DNA of 64,000 nucleotides from Paenibacillus sp. Soil750 (GCF_001428045.1 NZ_LMSD01000004.1:124001-188000); one strand, 5' to 3'; shown: positions 6,742 through 16,157, counted from the first letter of the stretch. Notes: generated by a model not told the origin, from the sequence alone. A program made the numbers and translations.

Positions 6742-8231
6742 ACGAGCGGCTCACCTCCTGGGACAACATGGACACTGGGTGCTTGCGCGACTTCCGTCAC
6801 GCGCCCAGCCTCGACCTGCCAGACGCGCGTTGCCCAGCGCTGGACGATCTCGTGATCGTGCGTCACCATCACGATCACAGTCCCGCTGGCGCGCAGCCGC
6901 TCCAGCTGCTCAAGCATGCGCAGCGTGCCGCGCGCATCGAGCCCGAAGGTGGGCTCATCCAGCAGCAGGATGCGTGGCCCGCGAACCATCGTGGACGCCA
7001 CGCTGAGCCTGCGCTTCTGGCCCAGCGAGAGCTGGAACGGGTGCCGCTTGCGCAGCGTGAGCAGGTCGTATTCCCGGAGCAGCAGCTCTGCCGCTGCCCA
7101 CTGCCCGTTCTTCGGCTGACCCTCTGGCAAGCCATAGGTCAGCTCTTCCTCCACGGAGTTCGTGACGAACTGGAACTCCGGGTTCTGGAACACAAAGCCG
7201 ACTCGCTCCGCAAGGTGCTCGACTTTGTTGCCCTTCACGCCCGCGATCAGACAGCTTCCGCGGGTTGGGATGAGCCGCATGATCGCTAGGAGAAGCGAGC
7301 TTTTGCCTGCACCGTTGGCACCGACAACGGTGATCCAATCACCTGGATAGACGCTAAAGTTATCCACAGAGGTCCTGATCTGCCCGCCGCGAACACCGAC
7401 GAAATCTTGGAAGACCATGACGGGTGGCATCGGCGCCACATTGGTGGGCTGCATGTTCCCTTGGTCCTCTCCCTTCACATTCGCAAGCGGATTCTCCTTG
7501 GCGTAATCCTCCCACACCTCGGGATACCAGATCCCGTATTCCCTCATTTGCTCTTTGTAAGCCTCAAACATGGCAAGCGGCGGTCCATCGGCCAACACCT
7601 TACCTTCCGGTGTCAGAATGATCAATCGATCGAGCAAATCCAGCATGCCGCTAATTTTGTGCTCAACGATGAGGAGAGTTTTGTCCCCGCTAATGGCTCG
7701 AATCGTGTCCCAAACCTGCTTCGTGCCCTCATCATCCAACAGCGCCGTGGGCTCATCGAGAAAGAGCACTTCTGGCTCAAGCGCCAGCACACTTGCAATC
7801 GCTAGCCGCTGCTTCATCCCTTGGGACAGCGTACTAATCAACGTATGCGCATCAGGCACATGCAACCCAACCAAATCCAAATAATGCCGAATTCGCGCAG
7901 GCATATCTTCCCGCGGCACTTCCTGATTTTCCAACACGAACGCGATCTCTTCGTCGATATATGGCATACAGAACTGTGTATCCGGATCTTGAAACACATA
8001 CCCCCACCGGCTAGGCCTTCGAATCTCATCTGCTTTGAGCGGAAGCTCAATCATGTCCGGGACAATTCCGCTCAGTACCTGAAGCAGGGTCGATTTGCCA
8101 CAGCCGCTAGGTCCCAACAGCAGTACCTTCTCACCTCGCTCGATGGAAAAGGAAACCCCCTGAAAGATCAGGGGGGCGTCATCGCCGGGATATTTTAACC
8201 GCAGATTTGTAACGCTCATTCCTTCGCTCAT
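6732..8231 (-). CDS. ykoD: ECF transporter double ATPase (YkoD-like)
   Basis: Two ABC ATPase domains lie in one chain of 499 residues, so it replaces the EcfA/EcfA' pair. Domain 1 has Walker A GPSGCGKST (residues 40-48), signature LSQGMKQRLAIA and Walker B VLFLDEPTALLD. Domain 2 has Walker A GANGAGKSS, signature LSLGQKRRLSVAS and Walker B ILLLDEPTFGLD. Both sets look catalytically complete. It powers uptake through the EcfT and YkoE partners encoded on either side. It starts 4 bp after the YkoE gene and overlaps EcfT. The second half is noticeably more GC-rich than its surroundings, which creates long but spurious antisense open frames. Confidence 0.92.
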   Translation of the reverse strand: MSEGMSVTNLRLKYPGDDAPLIFQGVSFSIERGEKVLLLGPSGCGKSTLLQVLSGIVPDMIELPLKADEIRRPSRWGYVFQDPDTQFCMPYIDEEIAFVLENQEVPREDMPARIRHYLDLVGLHVPDAHTLISTLSQGMKQRLAIASVLALEPEVLFLDEPTALLDDEGTKQVWDTIRAISGDKTLLIVEHKISGMLDLLDRLIILTPEGKVLADGPPLAMFEAYKEQMREYGIWYPEVWEDYAKENPLANVKGEDQGNMQPTNVAPMPPVMVFQDFVGVRGGQIRTSVDNFSVYPGDWITVVGANGAGKSSLLLAIMRLIPTRGSCLIAGVKGNKVEHLAERVGFVFQNPEFQFVTNSVEEELTYGLPEGQPKNGQWAAAELLLREYDLLTLRKRHPFQLSLGQKRRLSVASTMVRGPRILLLDEPTFGLDARGTLRMLEQLERLRASGTVIVMVTHDHEIVQRWATRVWQVEAGRVTEVAQAPSVHVVPGGEPLVCK

Positions 8232-8235
8232 CTCG

Positions 8236-8832
8236 TTACCCCAATACGTCGTAATCTTTTTTGGAAACAGGACGAATCAGATTCAGTACACCCGTGCGGG
8301 ATAAGGCACCCGTCAAATAATAGGCGAATACACCCGCAATCAAAGCACTGCCCAGTAATCTTAAACCAATGAATAATATATAATTCCAGAATGCCAGCTG
8401 ATCGATATAGCCATAGTACGTATCCACAAAGATGGACATGATGGCGGAAGCGAAGGCAGCAAGAATCGTTACTCCCACATTGGTGCGACGATAGCGGAAA
8501 GCCGCGAACACCAGCTCAGCACCAAGCCCTTGCAATAATCCAAAGACGAGCGTCGATACGCCCCAATGACCGCCATACAAGGCCTCAACCGTTGCAGCCG
8601 CCACCTCAGCCAACAGGGCAACACCTGGTTTGCGGATTACTAGGAACGCGAAAGTTGCCGCCATGAACCACATACCATAACTCAGCTGCTCTGCATGTAA
8701 GCCTAGCGGCTTCATGAGATCATAAATCGGTCCCCAAATTCGATAAATCACACCAAACACGGCTGAAATGACAATGGTGATCAAAATATCTGTCAGCTTC
8801 AACCCTTTTTTGCTTGCTTCCTTTTGCGCCAT
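8236..8832 (-). CDS. ykoE: Thiamine/HMP-specific ECF substrate-binding protein YkoE
   Basis: This 198-residue integral membrane S-component of the YkoE family has about six hydrophobic segments, a short basic N-terminus, and conserved stretches such as ISAVFGVIYRIWGPIYD, VAAATVEALYGGHWG and FGLLQGLGAELVFA. S-components bind the vitamin and dock on EcfT. The TPP riboswitch and terminator immediately upstream show that the cargo is thiamine-related; B. subtilis ykoFEDC is described as a TPP-regulated thiamine/HMP transporter. The usual fourth gene ykoF is absent here. Confidence 0.9.
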   Translation of the reverse strand: MAQKEASKKGLKLTDILITIVISAVFGVIYRIWGPIYDLMKPLGLHAEQLSYGMWFMAATFAFLVIRKPGVALLAEVAAATVEALYGGHWGVSTLVFGLLQGLGAELVFAAFRYRRTNVGVTILAAFASAIMSIFVDTYYGYIDQLAFWNYILFIGLRLLGSALIAGVFAYYLTGALSRTGVLNLIRPVSKKDYDVLG

Positions 8833-8926
8833 CTGCTTCTCGACTCCTTTTTCCTAATCATATTTGTCAATGAGATAGGCGAACACGCCAACCTTGGATA
8901 CATGGTCTCTTTTGCCCCTTAAGAAC

Positions 8927-8957
8927 AAAAAAAGCCTACCGGAATACCGGCAGGCTT
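8927..8957 (-). terminator. Riboswitch-controlled terminator in the ykoEDC leader
   Basis: On the minus strand AAGCCTGCCGG pairs with CCGGTAGGCTT and is followed by T7. It lies between the TPP aptamer and the ykoE start, the expected expression platform for transcriptional attenuation. Confidence 0.85.
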
Positions 8958-8983
8958 GAACATTTGTGCATAAAAAAAGCACA

Positions 8984-9074
8984 TCAGGTCTCTACGCTGG
9001 CATTATCCAGATCAGATTAACGGTCAGTGGCATAGGGCCACTATCTCAGCCTGACTTCATCAAGCACCCGTGTT
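8984..9074 (-). promoter_or_regulatory. TPP riboswitch (THI element)
   Basis: On the minus strand the aptamer carries the conserved CTGAGA of J3-2 and the CTGATCTGGATAATGCCAGC core of the P4/P5 pyrophosphate sensor. P2 is GCTTGA with TCAGGC, and an additional P3 arm (AGTGGC with GCCACT) is present. The usual GGG after GCGTAG is replaced by AGA. It lies about 150 nt upstream of ykoE and is followed by a terminator, so TPP binding should switch transcription off. Confidence 0.92.
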
Positions 9075-9155
9075 GCTATTCATTTGGCTTAACTGTAGCG
9101 GATTAGCCGCTCTTTGGCAATCCTTTTTTTCCCAAAGGGTCGCGTTGGATGTTTA

Positions 9156-10598
9156 TTACTCGATCAGATGCTTCAGATCCTGTGTCAATCCGTTTAATTG
9201 ACGGATGCTGTCTACGATATTCTGCACCCGATGCTGCTGTACTTCCGCGCTAGCTAGCACTTCTTGAACGGATGCTGCAGACTCCTCGGTAATCGCTGCA
9301 ACGGACGTCATCTCTTCCGCTACCCGCTGCGATGAGATCTGCAATTGTTGATTCATACGTTGCAAGTGCGACGCCTGCTCCATCACTTCCGCTGTATTCG
9401 TGTTGATGACCTCGAACAATTGATTAACGCTATCTGTCGATTTCTTACCGGACTCTACGGCAGTAATGCCAACGGCAACCTTCTCTACGGCCGTCACAAC
9501 TTTGGCCTGAATGGAACCAAGAATTTCCGAAATATCCGTCGATGCGATGTGTGCGTTCTGCGCCAGCTTCCGAATTTCGTTTGCTACAACGGAGAACCCT
9601 TTCCCGTGCTCACCTGCACGAGCAGCTTCGATCGAAGCATTCAGCGACAATAGATTCGTCTGGTTCGCAATTTCTGCGATCGTGGAAACGATATTCCCAA
9701 TCTTCACATTTTCTTCATTCACTTCATTCATGATGTCAGAGGTCTCAGTGACGATGACGGTGATATCCTTGATTTTGAGCGACAAATCTTCCATCTGGGT
9801 CTTGCCTTCGTTCGTCATTCTCGCTGTATCCCGTGATCTGCTGCTCATCGTATTCGATGCCGCAGTGGTCTGCTCCACAGTCTCATTCACATTCTGAATA
9901 GCGGATGTAATATCGTTAATGCTGGACGCTTGTGATTCAATACCAATCGTAATCTCCTGAAAAGCAGCAACGACTTCCTCCGTAATTCTACCTGTTACTG
10001 CAGCATTCTCTTGCAGGTTTCCACTCGATGTACCCAGTACCTCTGTCGTATTACGAACACCTGACAGCACTTCATCCGTTTTGATCTTTGCGATCTCCGA
10101 TTCCTTCGCACTTCTGGCAACATTCGTTAACATTCTCCTACCAATCTGACTTTGACCGATGAGTGTCATGATCGTGAGCAGATAAAAGGCATTAACCCCA
10201 ATCGGATCCACATGTGGAGTAAGCGTCGTTATGTAAACATTCATATTAATCAGCCCTAGTACACCATTGAGCACGAGCGGCTTGTAGTCCATGTATAAAG
10301 AAATGAGCGCTAAGCTTAAGTACAAAATAAATAAACCAAACAAAGAGGCACTATGTGACATGAAAAAATAAGAAATCGCACTAAGCCCAACCGCAATTAC
10401 ATACTTCGTATACGGAATAGCAATCTTCTTCCAAGTTAAAATCGTGCATACAATGGCAATCGGTACGCCGACCGAAGAAAGGGTTATCATCATAGATGCA
10501 GATGTATACGCAGCCGCGACTCCAAGTGCAAGACACGCCCATAAAAGCTTAACCATTAAGCTATTCCTTCTGTTTAATTCGAGCAGTTGATCCGTCAT
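9156..10598 (-). CDS. Methyl-accepting chemotaxis protein with polytopic N-terminal membrane domain
   Basis: The protein has about 480 residues. The N-terminal third contains five or six closely spaced hydrophobic segments without an extracellular ligand domain or a clear HAMP. The rest is the long coiled-coil MCP signalling domain with the conserved hairpin tip ([30 protein letters not shown]). This topology suggests sensing in or near the membrane, or of cytosolic signals. The ATG at 10598 is preferred because AGGGGGAG lies just upstream; the longer frame to 10685 lacks a ribosome binding site. The gene is downstream of no chemotaxis operon, so it is an orphan receptor. Confidence 0.88.
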   Translation of the reverse strand: MTDQLLELNRRNSLMVKLLWACLALGVAAAYTSASMMITLSSVGVPIAIVCTILTWKKIAIPYTKYVIAVGLSAISYFFMSHSASLFGLFILYLSLALISLYMDYKPLVLNGVLGLINMNVYITTLTPHVDPIGVNAFYLLTIMTLIGQSQIGRRMLTNVARSAKESEIAKIKTDEVLSGVRNTTEVLGTSSGNLQENAAVTGRITEEVVAAFQEITIGIESQASSINDITSAIQNVNETVEQTTAASNTMSSRSRDTARMTNEGKTQMEDLSLKIKDITVIVTETSDIMNEVNEENVKIGNIVSTIAEIANQTNLLSLNASIEAARAGEHGKGFSVVANEIRKLAQNAHIASTDISEILGSIQAKVVTAVEKVAVGITAVESGKKSTDSVNQLFEVINTNTAEVMEQASHLQRMNQQLQISSQRVAEEMTSVAAITEESAASVQEVLASAEVQQHRVQNIVDSIRQLNGLTQDLKHLIE

Positions 10599-10816
10599 CG
10601 TGACTCCCCCTAAATAACTTTCTACATAATCAGACATTTCTCTACAGCATTCAACAAGTAGCGCTCCAAACCCTCTATTTTCCATGCCAAAATCAGGATA
10701 ACATTAGAAGTTGACTTCCACCCCTTAGAAAAACTACAATTTGTAGTGTCCTCATTATTTTTCAACAAAGAAACTTATTCAGGGTGGATGATTCCACGAT
10801 GCAGAAAGGGATTGAA

Positions 10817-11515
10817 ATGATGACCATATTGCTCTATATCGGACTAGCTCTATTCATTGCAGCTATCATTGGTTATGTACTCGCAGCAAGAATAAACAAA
10901 GACAACACCTCACGGTTGAAAAAGGCTGAAAAGCAAGCCCTGAAAAAGAAACATAAAACATGGCTCCTTCTCTCACATGCCCTGCTCATTATCGCTCTCG
11001 GCAGTGTTGGTACTTCACTCATTCAAAGCTCCGCAGGCAAATACAGCCTAGATAAGCTTAATTTCCATGCCAACATTCAGGTCACAACCGATAAGGATTA
11101 CGGACGCGATCACAAAGATGGCACCCTGATGTATGAGATGAAAATCCCTACTTCAGGTACGCATAGCCCTCATGATTTGAAATTCGGTTTCTACAAGGAG
11201 AGACCTGGGTACGAGATGCTTGTCCACAACTTGGAGCACGGCGATATTATCATCCATTACCATCCCGATGCACCGAAGGAGCTGAAAGATCGACTTGACT
11301 ACTTGACCCACTTCAAGACAGCTGGTGCTGGTGTTCTCGCAGTTCCGAATGTGGATGTTCCTGCTGATCAAGAGGTCGTGGTTACGGCTTGGACGAAAAC
11401 AATGTCGCTTGCCAAATTCGATGAAGCTAGTGTCGGCACATTCATTCACGACTATATCAACAAAGGTCCTGAACAAATTCCTGCTAACATACGACTTGGC
11501 GGCGGAACGATGTAA
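10817..11515 (+). CDS. DUF3105 family membrane-anchored protein
   Basis: About 232 residues. Two hydrophobic segments near the N-terminus (about 4-23 and 50-70) flank a Lys-rich stretch. The extracytoplasmic part matches the DUF3105 signature: PTSGTHSPHDLKFGFY, then VHNLEHGDIIIHYHPDAP. The clustered His residues look like a metal or ligand site, but the function of the family is unknown. The ATG at 10817 is used because AAAGGG lies 6 nt upstream; the frame also opens at a GTG at 10784. It converges head-on with an AraC regulator, the stop codons being adjacent and no terminator visible between them. Confidence 0.8.
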   Translation: MMTILLYIGLALFIAAIIGYVLAARINKDNTSRLKKAEKQALKKKHKTWLLLSHALLIIALGSVGTSLIQSSAGKYSLDKLNFHANIQVTTDKDYGRDHKDGTLMYEMKIPTSGTHSPHDLKFGFYKERPGYEMLVHNLEHGDIIIHYHPDAPKELKDRLDYLTHFKTAGAGVLAVPNVDVPADQEVVVTAWTKTMSLAKFDEASVGTFIHDYINKGPEQIPANIRLGGGTM

Positions 11516-12298
11516 TTATTTGCGAATGGTTTCACGATCTGAAACTAGTTCAGTTGGTACTAATCCTGTCATTCTTCGGAATACGCGATAGAAATAAGAC
11601 GGATCATTATAGCCAATAAACTCGGCGATTTCGGTGACGGTCAGGGCGGAATGGCGCAGCATGTAGACGGCTGTTTTGATCCTCGTGACGTGAACGAATT
11701 CACTGATCGTTTGACCCGTAACTTGACGAAATAGCGAAGCTGCATAATTCGGCGAACGGCTGATGCAGGTGCCCAACTCGTCCTTGGTGACATGCTCGCG
11801 ATAATGATTCTGGATATAGCCCTTCATTTGCTCCACGAGAAGTGCGGTTGCCGAGGATGTGGCTGCCTGATCCCACTCCCGCTGGAGATACACAAACAGC
11901 TCTTGCAGGTGCGCATCACATAGCGCCATGTAATAGGGCTGTTTGTCTTGCCAGCCGCGATGAATCAAGCGCAGTCGATCTGCGATGATGTCGAATTTGC
12001 CGGTTAGACGTGTCGTGTGAGATGACTGTTGGAGCAGTGGAAAGATGCCCTGTGCTGCTTGTGCATCAAATTGCAGCACAAATTTCTCATGAATTTTCGT
12101 TGGCACACTACGGCCATAGAAGGGAGTTTCGCTCGGGATAAGCAGCCATTGCCCTTTCTCTAGCACTTGTTTCTTCTCATTGATCCAGTACACACAGCGG
12201 CCGTAGATCACGAATATAAGCGTCCAATCCGGATGCTTAATGGGCTGTTCCTCGTTCCATGTACTGCTTTTATCATAATGAAAGCCAGTTAGTTGCAT
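11516..12298 (-). CDS. AraC-family transcriptional regulator
   Basis: A 260-residue regulator with an N-terminal AraC-type cupin (residues about 10-100) and a C-terminal double helix-turn-helix (about 160-250). The latter includes the typical second HTH TVTEIAEFIGYNDPSYFYRVFRRMTG (shown here in part as EIAEFIGYNDPSYF). The cupin suggests a small-molecule effector, often a sugar. The ATG at 12298 has GAGGCG about 8 nt upstream and is preferred over 12322. It is divergent from pyruvate kinase across about 125 bp. No sugar-utilisation operon is adjacent, so the target is not evident. Confidence 0.85.
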   Translation of the reverse strand: MQLTGFHYDKSSTWNEEQPIKHPDWTLIFVIYGRCVYWINEKKQVLEKGQWLLIPSETPFYGRSVPTKIHEKFVLQFDAQAAQGIFPLLQQSSHTTRLTGKFDIIADRLRLIHRGWQDKQPYYMALCDAHLQELFVYLQREWDQAATSSATALLVEQMKGYIQNHYREHVTKDELGTCISRSPNYAASLFRQVTGQTISEFVHVTRIKTAVYMLRHSALTVTEIAEFIGYNDPSYFYRVFRRMTGLVPTELVSDRETIRK

Positions 12299-12423
12299 AG
12301 GAGTCTCGCCTCTTTTTATCATACTATATTACATATATCATACTATAGTTCATAGAAAATCGCATGCATAAGGCATATAATGAAGCCAACTAATCTCTTA
12401 CATTCGAAAGGAAGTCCTTCATA

Positions 12424-13836
12424 ATGCGTAAAACGAAAATCATTTGTACGATGGGTCCTGCGTGCGATTCCGTCTCCACCCTGAAAGAATTAATTGGCGC
12501 CGGCATGAGCGTCGCGCGTTTAAATATGGCACATGGCGATTTGGATGAGCACCGCGGTCGTATTCAGCGTGTACGCCAAGCTGCGCAAGAAATGGGTGTT
12601 ATTATCCCAATCCTTATGGATATCAAAGGCCCCGAAATCCGCATCGGTCAATTGAAAGATGCTTCCTATGACTTGCAAACGGGCGATCGCATCGTCTTAA
12701 CGACTGAACAAATTATCGGCGACTCCAGCCGCGTATCCGTGAACTACCCAGGCTTGCCGCAGGATGTGAAGCCGGGCAATCTTGTATTGATCGACGACGG
12801 CTCTATCGAGCTGCGTGTTGAAATGATCGATGGCACAGAAGTGACTTGCAGCGTCTTGAACCCTGCTCAGTTGAAGCAGCGCAAAGGTGTTAACTTACCA
12901 GGTGTACGCACATCCTTGCCGGGTGTGACGGAGCGTGATGTCATGCACATCAAATTTGGCGTTGAGGAAAATATTTCGATCGTCGCAATGTCCTTCGTTC
13001 GGAACGGAAACGATGTTCGTGAGGTTCGCGCCCTTCTAGAGCAGTATGGCGCAGGATTGACACCGATCATCTCGAAAATCGAGAACGAAGAAGGCATGAC
13101 GAACTTCGCTGGCATCCTGGAAGCTTCCGACGGTATCATGGTTGCCCGTGGTGACCTTGGGGTTGAAATTCCGACTGAAGAAGTTCCAATTGCACAAAAA
13201 GATATGATTCGCGCTTGTAACCTCGCTGGTAAGCCAGTTATCACAGCTACGCAAATGCTGGATTCCATGCAGCGTAACCCGCGTCCGACTCGCGCTGAAG
13301 TGAGTGACGTAGCCAATGCCGTGCTTGACGGCAGTGACGTTGTGATGCTCTCCGGTGAGACAGCCGCTGGTAAATATCCGATCGAGTCCGTGACGATGAT
13401 GGCGACCATTGCTGAGCGCGTCGAGCAAACCATGGTGCGCAGCTCCTTGGTTGACGCACAGCTGCAATCCAACAACGAGATCACCGAAGTGTTGTGCCAA
13501 GCGGTTGTATCCTCCGCGAACAAGCTGCATGCTGCGGCGATTCTAACACCGACAGAGACAGGCTTCACGGCGCGGATGATCGCAAAATACCGCCCAGAAG
13601 CACCAATCATCGCGGTAACGAACAGCCAACACGCGATTAGCCAATTGAGCATGGTGCAGGGTGTCATCCCTGTTCTTGGCGAGTTCTGCGAATCGACGGA
13701 TGCAATGATTCGCTCCGCGATCAACCAAGCTGAGACGCTTGGTTATGTGAAGAAAGGCGACCTCACTGTCGTCTCCGCCGGTATTCCGGTTGGGAAGTCC
13801 GGTACGACCAACCTATTGAAGGTTGAGCGCGTTTAG
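12424..13836 (+). CDS. pyk: Pyruvate kinase without the C-terminal PEP-utiliser domain
   Basis: It transfers phosphate from PEP to ADP in the last step of glycolysis. The 470 residues contain the start RKTKIICTMGP, substrate motifs ARLNMAHG (a variant of RLNFSHG) and MDIKGPEIRIG, the signature ISKIENEEGMTNF, and MVARGDLGVEIP. Pyruvate kinases of Bacillus carry an extra C-terminal phosphohistidine domain (about 585 residues); this one lacks it, so it may be a second isozyme. The Glu in KGPEIR predicts a K+-dependent enzyme. AAGGAAG lies upstream of the ATG. Its 3' region carries a 51/62/51 dyad array before the terminator. Confidence 0.95.
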   Translation: MRKTKIICTMGPACDSVSTLKELIGAGMSVARLNMAHGDLDEHRGRIQRVRQAAQEMGVIIPILMDIKGPEIRIGQLKDASYDLQTGDRIVLTTEQIIGDSSRVSVNYPGLPQDVKPGNLVLIDDGSIELRVEMIDGTEVTCSVLNPAQLKQRKGVNLPGVRTSLPGVTERDVMHIKFGVEENISIVAMSFVRNGNDVREVRALLEQYGAGLTPIISKIENEEGMTNFAGILEASDGIMVARGDLGVEIPTEEVPIAQKDMIRACNLAGKPVITATQMLDSMQRNPRPTRAEVSDVANAVLDGSDVVMLSGETAAGKYPIESVTMMATIAERVEQTMVRSSLVDAQLQSNNEITEVLCQAVVSSANKLHAAAILTPTETGFTARMIAKYRPEAPIIAVTNSQHAISQLSMVQGVIPVLGEFCESTDAMIRSAINQAETLGYVKKGDLTVVSAGIPVGKSGTTNLLKVERV

Positions 13837-13859
13837 GGGTATCATACCAAACCACCGCA

Positions 13860-14098
13860 ATTAACTGATTCCTTGCTGTAACCACCGCTACCCAGACGCC
13901 TCACGGAACGATTAGATGGAAAACCTCCATCTAATTTCTGTGATAACGGCTGGCGAAGCGAAATAACAGGAAAAACTCCCGTTAATTCCGAGGAATTGCG
14001 AGGAAATCGGCGAAACATCGAGAAATAGATGGACTTTTTCCATTTAACCGCAATTTTCGGCGCAATATCAGTCAATTAGCTGTACTTTTTACAGTTAA
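13860..14098. repeat. Dyad array A (51-62-51 spacing) in the pyk 3' region
   Basis: Four 23-bp dyads start at 13912, 13963, 14025 and 14076, that is 51, 62 and 51 bp apart. Each has a 9-bp left arm, 5-bp loop and 9-bp right arm. Left arms are TTAGATGGA, ATAACAGGA, ATAGATGGA and TTAGCTGTA; right arms are TCCATCTAA, TCCCGTTAA, TCCATTTAA and TACAGTTAA. A badly degenerate fifth copy may start at 13860. The array lies between the pyk stop and its terminator. Together with the terminator this accounts for most of the 465-bp gap before uvsE; I see no convincing gene in it. Confidence 0.85.
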
Positions 14099-14122
14099 AC
14101 TGCCTGCGTAGCGCAGACCATT

Positions 14123-14165
14123 AATCCTCCCCTCCACCCTTGTCCTGTGGAGTGGGAGGATTTTT
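14123..14165 (+). terminator. Terminator of the pyk transcript
   Basis: AATCCTCCC and CCAC pair with GTGG and GGGAGGATT, followed by T5. A partial copy of the right half (cctgtcctgtggagtaggagg) follows about 20 bp downstream. Confidence 0.75.
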
Positions 14166-14301
14166 AGATTGTACCTGTCCTGTGGAGTAGGAGGTTGTTT
14201 GTGTCCCCCTGCCACCAAGATGAAAATTTGTGAGAAAGCGAGCTAGAAAAAGGGGTACACTAGAGTAACATTAACTTTCGAGCAACGGAGGACGCACGCA
14301 C

Positions 14302-15249
14302 GTGATTATTCGACTTGGATTCGTTTCTACTGCAATGGCGATTTTCAACAACACACCTAGCTCGACATTCACGTATAAGCTATTCTCAGAGCGACCGCGC
14401 GATGAGGCCATGCAGCGTGCCATTGAAATTGGCCGCAAAAACCTCCAAGCTACGCAACGAATTCTCTATTATAATGCCGCTCACGGCATTCGTTTGTTTC
14501 GACTATCGTCCGCACTAATCCCCTTGGCGACACATCCCGATGTGCAGATTGATGTTGCCGGAGAATATGCAGACGAGCTTCGCAAGCTCGGTGACTTCGC
14601 AAAGGCGCACGATATCAGGCTCAGCATGCATCCCAATCAATTCACGCTGCTCAACGGAAACGATAAGGTCGTTGCTGCGGCGATCGAGGATTTGAATTAT
14701 CATGCTGCTATTCTGGATGGCATGGAGCTGGACGAGGCCGCGATCATTAACATCCATGTCGGCGGTGTTTATGGCGATAAGGAGGCTGCGACGCAGAAGC
14801 TTTTCGACAATGCGCCGAAGGTGCCCGAGTCTGCGATGCGGCGGCTGACGTTTGAGAACGATGACAAAACGTACACGCTCGAAGAAACACTCGCCGTGAG
14901 CCAGAAGCTACAGCGGCCATGCATGTTGGATTTGCACCACGACTGGTGCAATCCGTCAGCAGTTTCCCCCATCGAGCTACTCCCCCAGATTGCCCAGACA
15001 TGGGGAGAACTGCCGATGAAGATCCACGTTTCCTCGCCCAAGAGCGAGAAGGAATTTCGCTCCCACGCGGATTACATCGAGCCAGAGATGCTTACGGCTT
15101 TTCTCAAAAGCTGCAAAGAGATCGATCTCCCCCGCATCGACGTCATGATTGAAGCGAAGGTGAAGGATTTGGCTCTGTTCCGACTTGCGGAACAGCTTGG
15201 CAAAATCCGCGGTGTTAAGCGGTTGGAGGGTGGGGTGCTGAGCTGGTGA
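14302..15249 (+). CDS. uvsE: UV damage endonuclease UvsE/UVDE
   Basis: This 315-residue TIM-barrel repair nuclease nicks DNA 5' of UV photoproducts, giving an alternative to nucleotide excision repair. Family features are the start IRLGFVSTAMAI, the metal-binding His in LSMHPNQFTLLN and INIHVGGVYGDK, FENDDKTYTLEE, and CMLDLHHDWCN, which supplies further metal ligands. The start is GTG at 14302 with GGAGG about 10 nt upstream. UvsE is common in spore-formers. It converges with the YihY gene, and the pair shares a terminator. Confidence 0.93.
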   Translation: MIIRLGFVSTAMAIFNNTPSSTFTYKLFSERPRDEAMQRAIEIGRKNLQATQRILYYNAAHGIRLFRLSSALIPLATHPDVQIDVAGEYADELRKLGDFAKAHDIRLSMHPNQFTLLNGNDKVVAAAIEDLNYHAAILDGMELDEAAIINIHVGGVYGDKEAATQKLFDNAPKVPESAMRRLTFENDDKTYTLEETLAVSQKLQRPCMLDLHHDWCNPSAVSPIELLPQIAQTWGELPMKIHVSSPKSEKEFRSHADYIEPEMLTAFLKSCKEIDLPRIDVMIEAKVKDLALFRLAEQLGKIRGVKRLEGGVLSW

Positions 15250-15280
15250 GTTCGCAGACCGACCTAAACAGGATTACACA

Positions 15281-15319
15281 AAAAGAACCGATTCTGATGT
15301 TCTCAGAAACGGTTCTTTT
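15281..15319. terminator. Shared terminator of uvsE and the YihY gene
   Basis: AAAAGAACCG and CGGTTCTTTT form a stem that is symmetrical in both directions. It overlaps the stop codon of the YihY gene. Confidence 0.7.
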
Positions 15320-16157
15320 CCGTCGTATCAAGGGCTGCATTGGCCTTGTGTATATTTTTCACATGGCGTAAAGCGTTAATTTCTCCGCCGATAATAATAA
15401 TGAGCGCTGAGATGTAGAACCAGGTCATCAACACGATGATCCCGCCAATACTGCCATACGTCGCGCTGTAGTTGGTGAAGCTGTTGACATAGAAGGAGAA
15501 CGCCAACGACGTTCCTTGCCAACCGATGGCGGCGAATAAGGCGCCTGGCAGCACGCTTTTACACGTTAAACAGGTGTTGGGTGCGATATAGTAAATGCCG
15601 ATGAATACGGCAAAAATGATGACAAAGTTAATAATCCAGCGAAGATGATTCCACAGCTCAATATGGGCAGACGCCACGTGAACGTGCTCCGCCAACCAAT
15701 CTCCAATCCAGTGACCGAACACGCTGAGCAGCAGCGCCGAAATGATCACGATTAACATACCTAACGTGAGCATGATAGCTAAAAAGCGAGAGTGAATGAA
15801 GCTTTTACGTGCGGGCAATCCGTACGCTTTGTTGACTGCTCGGACAATGGCGTTCATCGCCGCGCTGGCACTCACTAAGGCTAAGATTAATCCGAAGGAG
15901 AGTGTGCCGCCTCTTTTGACATTGAGTAGATTACTGAGCGTTTCTTCGAGCCACCCCGCCACAGCACCCGGAATATACTCCCGAATCAAACCGATGACAT
16001 CGTCAGAGGAGAACGGCAAGTAGCCGAGTAAACTCATCACGAACAGCAGCAATGGAAAAAGGGAAAGCAGAAAATAGTAAGCGCACTGCGCGGCCAGCCC
16101 GGTAGCATCGTGTTCATTGAACTGCCCCCACAACAATTTCGCGTAAGATTTAACCAT
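15303..16157 (-). CDS. YihY/BrkB-family inner membrane protein
   Basis: This 284-residue membrane protein has about six hydrophobic helices. The YihY/BrkB signature is clear: ALAAQCAYYFLLSLFPLLLF-type start (here GLAAQCAYYFLLSLFPLLL), central YGLPARKSF, and YYIAPN followed by PGALFAAIGW. The C-terminus has the motif YGSIGGIIVLMTWFYISA. The family was once annotated as ribonuclease BN, which was wrong; the function is not established. AAAGGAA lies about 9 nt upstream of the ATG. It is divergent from the helicase gene with 89 bp between the starts. Confidence 0.88.
   Translation of the reverse strand: MVKSYAKLLWGQFNEHDATGLAAQCAYYFLLSLFPLLLFVMSLLGYLPFSSDDVIGLIREYIPGAVAGWLEETLSNLLNVKRGGTLSFGLILALVSASAAMNAIVRAVNKAYGLPARKSFIHSRFLAIMLTLGMLIVIISALLLSVFGHWIGDWLAEHVHVASAHIELWNHLRWIINFVIIFAVFIGIYYIAPNTCLTCKSVLPGALFAAIGWQGTSLAFSFYVNSFTNYSATYGSIGGIIVLMTWFYISALIIIIGGEINALRHVKNIHKANAALDTTEKNRF

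Noticed and set aside
6768-7350. Several overlapping open frames opposite the double ATPase gene
   Set aside because: They are antisense shadows of a GC-rich part of the gene; they have no start signals and biased composition.
9080-9150. Hairpin with T-run upstream of the TPP riboswitch as terminator of the chemoreceptor gene
   Set aside because: On the minus strand the run is A-rich rather than T-rich after the stem, so it does not fit a terminator in the needed direction.
13842-14075. 77-codon open frame on the minus strand
   Set aside because: It lies within dyad array A, has no ribosome binding site, and its sequence follows the repeats.
13912-14098. Dyad units as rho-independent terminators
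   Set aside because: Arms are AT-rich, loops are 5 nt, no T-run follows, and a proper terminator lies just downstream in each case.
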